Source of the DNA: Cristatella mucedo
Taxonomy: Eukaryota > Bryozoa > Phylactolaemata > Cristatellidae
DNA: 64,000 nt
Direction of reading: 5' to 3'
Assembly (NCBI GenBank): GCA_009760855.2
Contig: WPIO01000162.1
Location: 312,001-376,000 of the forward strand
Shown here: positions 10,496 to 19,765 of the stretch, in pieces
How the letters are laid out: every line of letters starts with the position of its first letter
How positions within the stretch are numbered: the stretch's first letter is position 1
The notes under the pieces: model-generated
Seen by the model: the letters and a program-made list of their open reading frames with translations, nothing else
Databases searched by the model: none
Told to the model about the DNA's origin: nothing
Position numbers and translations under genes: made by a program

Positions 10496-11094
10496 CTTCC
10501 TCTCTCGCTTACTCTCTCTCTCTCTCTCTTCCTCTCTAATAATCTCTCTGTCACTCAGGCTCTCGGTTTCTCTCTCTCTCTTTTTCTCTTCCCCTCTCCC
10601 TCTCTCTCCTTCTCTCCCTCCCTATTTCCCTTTATCTTTGCCTCTCTCTCTTCCTCCTCTCTCCCTCTCTCTTTCTCAATCCCTGTCTCTCTCCCCCTAC
10701 TCTGGCTCTCTCTGTCTCTTTCTATCGCTTTCTCTCTTTCTGCCTCTCTCTTTGGCTCTTTCTTTCCCCTTTCCTCTCTCTCTCTCTCCATCTATCTCTC
10801 TCTTTCATTCTCTTACTATTTCCATCTCTCTCTCTTTCACTCTTGTTCTTTCTGTTATTTCTCTCTCTCTTTTTCTCTATCTCTTTCTCACTCCCTCTCT
10901 CACTCCCACTCTCACTCTCCCCCTCTATCACTCTCTCTCTTTCAATCTCTCTCTTTATATCTTTTTAGCTCGCTCTCTTTCTCTCTCTCTCTCTCTCCCT
11001 CTATCTTTCTCTGTCACCCTCTCCCTCTCTCTCTCTCTCGCTCTCCCTCTCTCTCCCTCTTCTTCTCCCTCTCTCTCTTCCTCTCCCTCCCTCT
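10447..11094 (+). repeat. CT-rich microsatellite tract, about 650 bp
   Basis: Nearly pure (CT)n at 10,447-10,491 followed by about 600 bp of imperfect CT/CTCC/CTTT repeats with almost no purines other than scattered single bases. The long open frames across it (240 codons plus, 78 and 69 codons minus) are low-complexity Ser/Leu or Arg/Glu translations and are not genes. The strand asymmetry could permit triplex (H-DNA) formation; this is inference. Confidence 0.95.
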
Positions 11095-11099
11095 AAGGA

Positions 11100-12350
11100 C
11101 TGCCAACAATTGGATCAGATGCAGAATAGCTTTTATTGTTTTCCAAGAGCTACTGCTGTTCAGGAAATTTTGAACAAGTCAAGTGTGGAACTGATCAATA
11201 CGCTTAAGCTCAATTTAACAATTCCTGTTAAATTACCGAAGTGTAGCAACGAACTTTCCTAAATAACCAATATATGCGGAGCGCATTGAAATTTGAGTGG
11301 GTAGGCAAGGACTACTTTCCTGGCAGTGCAAGTCCTTACTCGATATTAATGTGTTTGATCGATCAGGTTGCACGCTCACCATTATCATAATAAAATCGAC
11401 ATTGTAATAATAATGTGTCTAGTATATTGTTACATCTAATGACGATTACAATGTGTCCCAGTTTTGATACCAAGTCTTGCAAACATAGCAATAGTTGCAA
11501 CACTAAATTATTGGGGCCACAGGCACAGTGCTTGTAATGCCAGCTGTCCTTAAAGACGAGTTCAAATGCCGTCTATGCTGGGGATGCTAAGCATGGTTAA
11601 CGGGTCATGAATGCTACCACAATATTGGCTTCGATCCCAATGGTACCCCATATCTTAAATTAACGATTAGTGGCAATAGTTTACAGCGAATAAATGGCCA
11701 ATATTAGGATTGACCATATTTGAGCCATATGATGAATGTCCTAGTGATCATATTGTGTGCTGAAATACAACTATTAGGAGCTTCGTACAGCCATAGTTTA
11801 GTTTTAGTTCGAAAAATATCTTCTGCTGGACAACGGGCTTTGAAACACCACTCTGTGGCCACTGATGTGGCTGTCTGGGTCAAAAGACAGTACCCATTTC
11901 ATTAGGATCATAGTTAAGACTCTCGGAAATTAAAGTAAATCATAATTGATTTGGCAACTGCAGATTCGAGGCACAATCTCGAAGTGATGCTGGTTAGCTT
12001 CGTCTTCGGTTTTTTCTGCATCGTATCTTCTTCTGTAACATATCAAAGTCACAAAGACTAAGTGGCCGTTGATCAGGAGATTTGTTTACCTCACTTACAG
12101 CCTCGAGTTCTCCCAATCTACGTACTTAGTGATAGATCTTAAATTAAAGATAAAAGGACAGCAGAAAGCCTTAAAATGGCTTCTAAATATGGGCGGGAAT
12201 TCCAGCAGCATAGATTTACACCTTTATGCTTATCGAATCCAGGTGTGCGATTGGATTAGCTGATGGAAATAGTATTATAATGTCTCCATTGAAAAAAAGT
12301 GCTTCGATTTATTAAATTGGTTTGATTGTGCTGATGCTGTGATCAAACAC
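11100..12350. other. Unassigned stretch
   Basis: About 1.25 kb of single-copy-looking AT-rich sequence with only ORFs of about 60 codons and no domain signal. No repeat family from elsewhere in the window was recognised. Confidence 0.5.
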
Positions 12351-12354
12351 TACG

Positions 12355-12445
12355 AAATGGCTTACTAGATAAGGCAGTTGCTTTTCACGACCTCGGCCCT
12401 GAGATCGTGAGTTCGAATCCTTCGGTGGGCAATCGTTTATCTATT
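12355..12445 (+). mobile_element. SINE-1 fragment
   Basis: The 5' half of SINE-1: ggcttactagataaggcagt, cacgacctcggccctgagatcgtg, and a B-box-like gagttcgaatcc, then ggtgggcaatcgtttat. The body after about 12,445 is missing. Confidence 0.75.
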
Positions 12446-12509
12446 TATATAGTATGCCCTCAAAACATTCGAAGATAAGCTGATTAGTATGATCTCTTAC
12501 GTAACATGT

Positions 12510-13203
12510 ACTGAATCCGAGGTACGGACATTTCCCCCGAGGTAGGACACTCCCCGGAGTAGTGATTTCCTCCCCTCACGTATGGAAATGTAGTGTTATA
12601 AATTGTCTTGTATACATATCTAGTAACATATTATATAATATTTAACGTATTCCTACATTAGAGTCATTACAAATGCGGTCGCTGTGTCCCTGCTTTTCGG
12701 CAGACCACCAAGTGCAAGGTCAAAGCTCTGCCCCGGGCGGCCAGCAGTGGACGCTCTTGGAAGCAGTCGCGAACACGTAGCAGTATTCTCGGTCGCCGCC
12801 GCCACCGTGGCCCTCCCGACATCGGCACTGCCGGCTACCGCCCGTCCAAACCTCGCCGCCGCCGCAGTCGATGCTGCACAGGGCTTCCCGAGTCGACCAC
12901 AGAGGCCGACGCTTCGCTGGCCCTACCGCCTCCATCGGTCGCTATCGAGTCACCGCTTATACTGACTTGGTTTATTTCAATAGAGCTTGAACTTCATTTT
13001 ATCATGTATATATTACATATAAATCTGTATTCTTAGTAATGCATTCATTAACATAGGGAATAGGGGAAATGTCCTACCCCCGGAGGGGAATGTCCTACCT
13101 CAGGGGGGAATGTCCGGGAGGAAATGTCCTAGGGTCCAGCAAGGGGGATGTGCCCGGGCGGGGAAACTTCCGGGGGTGGGAATGTCCTACAACCACTGAA
13201 TCC
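12510..13203. mobile_element. Non-autonomous TIR element, 676 bp, with 9-bp target duplication
   Basis: The element occupies 12,519-13,194 and is flanked by an exact 9-bp direct repeat actgaatcc (12,510-12,518 and 13,195-13,203). Ends are imperfect inverted repeats: the left reads gaggtacggacatttccccc and the reversed right end reads ggttgtaggacattcccacc. Both subterminal regions repeat the motif ggacattcccc several times. It has no transposase. A 9-bp target duplication is typical of Mutator-like elements but other superfamilies are possible. The centre (about 12,671-12,965) is strongly GC-rich and unlike the AT-rich arms, as in gene-fragment-capturing Pack-type elements. It sits about 250 bp upstream of the Ig exon. 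Confidence 0.75.
12671..12965 (+). pseudogene. GC-rich cargo resembling a decayed CXXC zinc finger
   Basis: In the frame starting at 12,671 the translation reads 'KCGRCVPAFRQTTKCKVK' and then 'SSGRSWKQSRTRS', followed by an Arg-rich stretch. CXXC DNA-binding domains (MLL, MBD1, KDM2 families) have a [RK]CG.C..C start, a second CG.C..C knuckle and a GGSGRSKQ.C motif at about this spacing. Here only Cys 2, 5 and 15 remain, and later zinc-binding Cys are lost, apparently by small indels. No start codon or splice pair supports expression. The resemblance is by eye only, and a chance match in GC-rich sequence is possible. Confidence 0.4.
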
Positions 13204-13454
13204 TGCACAGTTAAGCAGGTACCGGGATCTAAAAAAATACACAAGTTCACTCGGGCGTGAGAAAGTTGATTGTAACACCTGCGTTTTCATCCGACTCCTA
13301 AATTATGGTAATTCAATGCAGATTTGGATGTGCTGAGGTGAATTAAAGATGTGCCTTCTCATTAATCGTTTAATGGTCAAAACAACTGCTTTCTGTTATA
13401 GCGCGTGGTTCATACGTTCATATTTAATTCCAAGCTTGCCTTTTATTGTTTCAG

Positions 13455-13808
13455 GAGAAGTGAACCTCGAGATAACTCCCAATCCCGTGTACAGTGGTAG
13501 CCCAATATATTTTACGTGTATCGTGGTTATTAACCCTGGCACCATCACAAGTGTCGTGATTTCTGACGGTACAGGAGGAAATGAATATCGCTGTTTCAAA
13601 GGAAATCAATTAGGAGTCGCGATAGGAAAAGGATATTTTGGTCATGTAAAGGACTGTAAAAGTACTCAAAATTCAACAGCAATGACGACCAGTGTGTCAA
13701 TAAATGCGAATCTTTCCATGGAGCTCAATTTTACGTGCTCTGCTTCTTATACTGGAGAATTGACCAGCGAGACATTTACCAGTCTCCCCGTATCCTTGAA
13801 AGTAGTGG
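13455..13808 (+). CDS. Ig-like domain exon (phase 1-1)
   Basis: A 354-bp exon, open throughout, preceded by a good acceptor (ttttattgtttcag) and followed by a consensus donor (gtaagt). It starts after the first base of a codon and ends after the first base of another, the symmetric 1-1 phase typical of extracellular Ig modules. The domain reads 'VNLEITPNPVYSGSPIYFTC' (strand A to B) and 'SMELNFTCSAS' (F strand). Cys at exon residues 22 and 95 would form the core disulfide, with a possible extra pair at 47 and 68. The usual core Trp is not seen. Potential N-glycosylation sites occur at NST (73), NLS (86) and NFT (92). Likely an extracellular part of a membrane or secreted protein; nearest plus-strand partners are the LDLa and TM exons downstream. 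Confidence 0.8.
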
Positions 13809-14058
13809 GTAAGTTGTTTAACGTTGCGACAGGGACATTGTTTAAATTGATTACTTGGATTCATCACTTGCCTTCCATTTCAAATCAATAGCTATCGCAG
13901 CGACACGTGTTTGTAGGGTTATTATAGGACAGAGATTCAATACTCCGTGGTAATGCTCCATGGAGTCATAAAGTGCATGTCAATTGGTAAATTCGCTTGC
14001 TGATATTGAGTTCTCACTCTCTGCAGTCATATCTAATCTGTAATCCACACTTTTCTAG

Positions 14059-14236
14059 CTGGCCCATTCGTACTGCAGCTTATAGAACCGGCAGTACCAG
14101 TGCTTTGGTCTAGCTCCGTTTGCACCCTCCATCCCTCTGCAGCACCAAAAGACCTTGAACGGTGTGTCACTGACGGAGTTGGACTGCCTTTCCTGCAGAC
14201 TTTAGCCACTGCAGCATGTAGAGGATCCACTTAAGG
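14059..14236 (+). CDS. Weak candidate exon, possibly a damaged second Ig module
   Basis: Follows an acceptor-like ccacacttttctag 250 bp after the Ig exon. In phase 1 it reads 'GPFVLQLIEPAVP' with a Cys at residue 21, the same position as the first Ig Cys of the previous exon, and later 'LATAACRGS' before a stop (TAA 14,231-14,233). Base composition is more GC-rich than flanks. There is no donor before the stop and the spacing between the Cys is too short for a full Ig fold. It may be a dead exon, an alternative terminal exon or chance. Confidence 0.25.
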
Positions 14237-14239
14237 GAG

Positions 14240-15290
14240 GCTACAAATAACCCGGATCGTGTGACCCTCGGCATTGATTACTATAGACTGAATGCCTCTT
14301 GAGCTGCCTATTCGCAAGCTATTACCACTCTTCTTATCCTACATTGTCAAGACTGATCTGATAACTGGACGCTCATCTATGATGTATATTCTTCCTAAGT
14401 GAGTTAAACGGTTACGGTTCAGTGCTAAATATTTCTCTAGCATAAATAAAATTATTCCCGATCCTATAGCTCATCTGTGGGGCTTCGTTGTCTTCCCTAG
14501 CCCTTATCACTGTACGCTCACTTCAAGGGCTCTGATCTGAAGTTCGCTTTGTGAGCTACTGAATTTTGCTTGTGCAGGGAAAGCACCGTTCGAATCGTTC
14601 AGTTAAGGTGGCCTCGCTTATACATGTGAGAGGTCTACACTGGTAAAATGGCTTAGGCCTCTAACAAGAAGGAATAACCTCAGTCTGTCATTCCTATGAA
14701 TATTCCATCAGCTAAACACTCACTACTTCCGCTTTTTCCAGCTATTCACATGTTCAAGCGGCGGTCGGCCACAATTCGTGATGCTGATTATGTGCATTAT
14801 TGCTCGGTTTTGAACTTCTAGATTTTAGCGTGATGGTGTATTCCTAATCGCTCATTAATTTGGACCGATCAAGCATATTAGCATTCATGTTAGCTCTAAT
14901 CAACCAGCTATATATTCAACACGAAGTCTCTTGAGGGGGCTACTGGGCCATATGGGTAAGACGAGAATCATGGTGCTGTCGGGGCCTTGTGGATCAGCAG
15001 AGATCCATGGCTTCACAGCAATAACCAGACATCATAGGTGCCTTTGGTAATTATTGCAGCTGTTTCAGCCTACCTTAGCAACAAGATATCACAGGTATTG
15101 ATCGCCGGAAGTCGAGAAAAGCCCTCACAGCTTGTCAAAAGTAGCGTGTTAACTTCGAAAACTCGTATATCGCAACATTTGCACTGGTTTCGGCTTTATT
15201 GGCATAAATACATTTTTGTCCTCGCATCGTTGAACATTGTGCTATAACTCTGTGGCAAAATGTTATGACATGAAGCTATCGAACTACACA
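14240..15290. other. Unassigned stretch
   Basis: No convincing coding sequence. A 69-codon ORF at 15,038-15,247 lacks domain or splice support. No repeat family recognised. Confidence 0.45.
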
Positions 15291-15734
15291 TCAGACGACC
15301 TTGACAATATTTCCGGCTTCTCTGCTGACAGCCTACTGCCAGTGTAGGTCCAAATACACTTTAAATGAGATATTTTAATGCGTCAGCTTAAAATTGGATT
15401 ACTAGATCTTCATTTCTAAAGTCCAAATTGTTTCTTCCAATTTATCAATAGAGACTTTGCTGATCAAGACTTTTAAGAAATAAGTCGATTTCATGTGCTA
15501 CAAGTTTTCTGGGTTCTGCACTCGAGGCTCGGATTGTCTATTTACAACTTCTCAAGTGCTGCATTGTACTAATTCTCACAGACCAGCTCTGGCTGCAGTC
15601 AAAGCACTGGTTTTTAGCGTTGGGATAAGGTGCTCACAACTCACGAAACAGGTTCAGGTTTTAATACTGCAGCGAGAAACGTTTAGTTACCTACTGCAAG
15701 TGGTTGTGAAAGCCTATAAATACATTTTGCTACC

Positions 15735-15840
15735 ATTGATACAAGGCCCTTGGAGAACTCGATCTCTTTCTAGGCGCTTTACAGTTGATGCAAGGGAAGC
15801 ACGATCAAATGGCTAGCAGCAGCATGCTCAATAAACAACA
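15735..15840 (-). mobile_element. LINE-A 3' tail fragment
   Basis: Counterpart of 498-620: aactcgatctctttctaggc on the plus strand is the reversed LINE-A tail, with 3' UTR remnants (agcagcatgc) after it. Confidence 0.7.
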
Positions 15841-15924
15841 ACAAAAATGCTGACATTCACACATTTATGGAAACTAACTTTTCTACATTGAAAGATGAGA
15901 AAACAAACTTACTTGTCATGAGCA

Positions 15925-16610
15925 AACATATGGTGGCTGAGAAGTGTCAGTGATCTAATCTGATTTACCATCATGTCTCCGGTTGGACCAGCTCGAAATA
16001 TAAGTGTCCGGTTAGCAAGTAGCCTTCTAGTAGACGACCACATGAACTATACAGTCCAGCCAACTTACTTTCAACTAAACGGCACTGGTAAAAGTCAGAC
16101 TTGTTTAGACAGTAATATATTATCTACAATAGTTGATGCATTCTTGACATCTAGTTTCGACTTCTGTAAATCCCTGTTTTCTGGCATATCAGCCTGTGCA
16201 GTGAGGCCCTTACAGTGCATGCAAAAATCAGCAACTGGGCTTATCTGTTGCAAGCGTTACAGTCTCAGCTTCTCGCCCACGTGCACGGATTCCCTGGTAA
16301 GTGGAGCATCGACTACAATATCCGTCACTCACTCTTAGGTTCCTTTATTCTTTGGCTCCAGCTTATGTATCAAATTTAGTCCCGGCCATTCCACGCACTA
16401 TACAACCTGCTTTTTGGAATCTAATCGTTTACTTGGAAATCCAGCAAATCTCAAATCCCTTTGAAGTCATACTATTAGTTCTTATGCTCTCAAATCCTTT
16501 AAATAATAAACGAGTGATCTCAGTAAATCCCTGATTTAACCAGATTTGAAAAAAGGAAATAAAACGCATCTAGTTGTCACAGAGTTAAGTGGTTACATGT
16601 GATTCATCGT
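15925..16610 (+). mobile_element. LINE-A RT C-terminal fragment
   Basis: Counterpart of 690-1,450. The ORF 15,973-16,338 (121 codons) reads 'GPARNISVRLASSLLVDDHM', a 'SSFDFCKSLFSGISACAVRP' block and 'QCMQKSATGLICC'. The continuation at 16,301-16,534 reads 'SLAPAYVSNLVPAIP' and 'ISNPFEVI' in another frame. Frameshifted and inactive. Confidence 0.8.
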
Positions 16611-16674
16611 TTGTGTCCTTAGGAGTGCTAACATGGTGCTTGCAGAAGGTAACCAGTTCACGTTTTGACCCTAT

Positions 16675-18067
16675 GCAGAATCAGCAGCTGTATAGCTCCA
16701 TCATAGTAGATCAAATGCATTCCTACATATTTATGCTGATGCTAAGATTGGCGAACTATGCATTAAAAAAAGAAAGGCACCCCGGTGCCACCGCGATGGC
16801 CGGAACCCAGCTCAGACGTTGCTCTTTGGGCAGGAACTGCGAGCTGAGTACACGCTCGTTTGGTATTCAGAGCATTCTCTCGAACCTTTCAGCACGCTCC
16901 CCTACATGCTTCACTGTGAATCTCTCTAACTTAGTGGTCATCAGGTATATTATAACTCTCTTGGTCCGACTTAACCATTGCCTTTGGAATCGTCGTTCAA
17001 TTTGCAATAAATCTCTAGTATTAGGAGTCCTTATTTCTGAAAATGGTCTCAACCTGCTCGCCTTAACTAAAACTTGGCTTAAATCGATAAACTATCCGAC
17101 AATTAAAGACGCAACCAAAACTGGTTTCTCATTCTTTCACACAAACAGATCAATCCAAACTAGAGGTGGGGTTGCTGTTATCGTGAGCTCGAAATTAGCC
17201 TTCAAGCCATTTGCCGTACCCTCGAAGTAGTGTTTTTAATTGATTGTCTTGGTCGCATGGGAAAACATGCTACCGAGGGTGGCAGTGGTCTATGACTTAT
17301 CAGGTTTCAAATCCTCCTTTATCTCAGATATTTCCGATCTCATTTCAATTCTGTGTGCAAGTAATCAATCCTTTCTCGTTGTGCGTGATTTAAACAATCA
17401 CTTTGATAACTTAGCTAACGCCTTCAGCTCTGAATTTCGTGTATTGTCTGAGTCGTTGTCCATTGTGGCTCAACTGAACGGCCCTACTCACATAAAGGGT
17501 CACTCGACCAGATTTTCTCATGCAACTGCACTTTGTTATCACCAGCTATTACAAAATCCTGCTTATCTGACCACATGCAGATCTCATCCAAGCTACAGTG
17601 TGTGCCCGCCTTTTCTTCCTCTAAAAGCACTGGTAAATCGCTAAACCTCAAGACCCTTGAAATCGATGCTGTTCGTTCGAGAATATCAGCTTCGCCTCTA
17701 CTGCTCAGTCCTCCGTCTGATCTGTCATTATTGGTAGATAGCTACAACATGACACTAGCTGACACTCTCACCAAGTTTGCAGTTCAGACTAAGCTCACAG
17801 TTTGCCCTCACCCACACGGCTTATGATTTACAACAGATATCAAACTAGCCATGTCTACTAAGTGCAAGCTTGAAAAAGCATACATAAGATTAGGTCTGAC
17901 TGTCCATCGACAGGTGCATAAAGACTACTGTAGTTCGTACAAATCGAACCTAGCGAAGGATAAGTGTAGCCTCTATAAAACGATTGTTGAATCACATGCG
18001 TGCAATCTAATAAAGGCTGATGTCGAAGATCAACCGTCTATTTAACCGCTCCCAAAATCGCTGCTTA
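16675..18067 (+). mobile_element. LINE-A endonuclease and linker fragment
   Basis: Better preserved N-terminal endonuclease than copy 1. The frame 16,589-17,230 contains 'NLLALTKTWLKS' (family pattern DLLALTETWL; here the catalytic Glu is Lys), 'TKTGFSFFHTNRS' and 'RGGVAVIVSSKLAFKP'. It continues out of frame at 17,240-17,644 with 'SFLVVRDLNNHFDN' and at 17,533-18,045 with the linker. Changed catalytic residues and frameshifts mean no activity. The basic region before the domain (about 16,780-16,830) would be the end of the upstream leader or ORF1 junction. Confidence 0.85.
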
Positions 18068-18072
18068 ACTGA

Positions 18073-18880
18073 TAATATTATTATTATTATTGCACTTGAT
18101 AAAGCGCCCTCAGAGAACCTTATCTCTCTCTAGGCGCATTACATTTGCTTTAAAGTGATATGCAATCGAATAGTAAGAAAAATCATGCTTGAAAAACAAA
18201 CAAAATGAATAATATGGTTAGGGGTGACATGCACAGGGTCAGCATGCAAATGTGGTTAGTGGCAGCATGCACAGTGTCAGCACGCATAAGCACATCAAGG
18301 ACGAATCACAGAGACCCACTAAATGCTGTCCTAAATAGGTGTTTTTTTAAGTTTCCTTTAAATGTGGTCAGGTCATGGGATGTTCTGACGCAGGTTGGGA
18401 GGGAGTTCCAGGCTTTGGAAGCATACGAGCTAAATGCACGGTCTCCTATAAATTTAAGGTTTGTACGAGGTATTTCCACACTGTTGGATTCCGAAAAGCA
18501 GGTGGTACGATGCTTGGCGTGATGGGGTAGTATATCTGAAAGATAGGCTGGAGCCATAGAATGAAGAGACCTAAAAGTGAGCGACAAAACCTTAAAGTCG
18601 ATCCGTTGCCTTACTGGTAGCCAGTGCAGGTCGGCGAGAAGTGGAGTACTGTGGCAACTGCGAGGCTCACGACAGACAAGCCTAGCTGCAGAGTTTTGAG
18701 CAAGATGCAATCGCCTGATCGCACATGCTGGTAGGCCAGTAAGCAGTGAGTTGCAGAAGTCGAGACGGGATGTCACGAATGCATGGACCAACTTGGACGT
18801 GGTTTCCTTATCTAAACAAGCCCTAATTTTAGCAATGTTATGAAGCTGAAAATAGGCAGATCTGACTGTGGAGGTGATCA
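18073..18880 (-). mobile_element. 5'-truncated LINE-A with intact 161-codon ORF
   Basis: Minus-strand copy that begins at about 18,880 within 'TVRSAYFQLH' and ends with (ATT)n at 18,073-18,094. The ORF 18,306-18,791 encodes the same 161-residue C-terminal RT piece as at 3,057 and 53,811 ('TSRLDFCNSLLTGLPACAIR', 'HWLPVRQRIDFKVLS', end 'HLFRTAFSGSL'). It has a typical 3' UTR and tail. Few lesions suggest a relatively young insertion. It joins the end of the duplicated composite block. Confidence 0.9.
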
Positions 18881-18884
18881 GATT

Positions 18885-19640
18885 GCAACGTATTATTGAC
18901 GAATTGAGCTGAGCACCATCAGCACTCTATTTTCAACGGACCCATGGTCATTGATTACTTATATCAGATGTTCCTAATAAACGGATAAGTGTGATAGCAA
19001 CAAAATAAATCCTTGATTAACTTCGCAAATTACTGTTCTCGCATATGAGCCATCATCCAACTTGGCATGGATCGATTAAACTCTAAAATAAAGTATCATT
19101 TGAGCTATGCCAGCTCCTCTTCGGCCAGACGGATGTGGGTTCTTGCTCTTTCCGTTAGAATATTGTTAATTACGTGTCAAGGTTAGCTTATAGATGAAGC
19201 AGTGCTAGGGATTTATGTCGTGGTAGCTATGTAAACCACGATTGTTTAAGTGGGAGAAGAGAAGTGCACATTCATGCAATGGCGTCGTTTGGATTTCAGC
19301 TAGAATTCATCTGATGATTATTTCTCTTTCATATATGCTGGTGCAATCATTTTTTAAGACCCTAAAATTGGAACTTTTGGCTGGGTTGGGCTTGTCTGCC
19401 AGTGAAGACAATAGCGGGAAAAATCTAGGATGTTATATATAAATCTCTCCACGTCACCAGAGTTTGCAAGTATTTTATGAGGTGAGAGCTTAGCCAAGGT
19501 AGCAATAGGCTAGTGCTATTCGTGGATTGTGTGGGGTGCCCAATAAAGATTCTGACTTAACTTGGCGAACTGCAGGTATTTGTTCTCTCCATATTCAAAT
19601 TCTCGTGCTAGCTCTTAGCGATAATAAAAATACACTTTAC
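18885..19640. other. Unassigned stretch
   Basis: No repeat or coding signal recognised. A 66-codon ORF at 19,242-19,442 has no support. Confidence 0.45.
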
Positions 19641-19765
19641 AAACCGTTCTTAGAGTACTCAATTTTTTTCTGGGGGCTTTAAATTTTCTGCAAAGGAAAA
19701 TACAATTTACTGGTGAATAATACCATGCTTGAATACAAACATGAATAAGTTTCTTATGCCTATTG
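19640..19765 (-). mobile_element. LINE-A tail fragment
   Basis: Plus-strand ttcttagagtactcaatttttttctggggg, then a gcaaaggaaaa/accatgcttgaa pattern equal to the reversed LINE-A tail and 3' UTR end. Eroded. Confidence 0.6.

Larger units (their letters stand above)
15291..18067. repeat. Composite retroelement block, copy 2 of the 2.8-kb duplication
   Basis: Collinear with 65-2,880. It keeps the leader, the reversed LINE-A tail, the RT C-terminal piece and the endonuclease piece in the same order. Divergence is moderate with small indels, and different stops break each copy. Ends against an inverted LINE-A at 18,073. Confidence 0.85.

Noticed and set aside
10374-11096. 240-codon ORF (Ser/Leu-rich) and antisense Arg/Glu-rich ORFs
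   Set aside because: Direct translation of the CT microsatellite; no complexity, no start context, no splice sites.
14033-14230. 65-codon minus-strand ORF
   Set aside because: It overlaps the plus-strand exon candidate and has no start or domain support.
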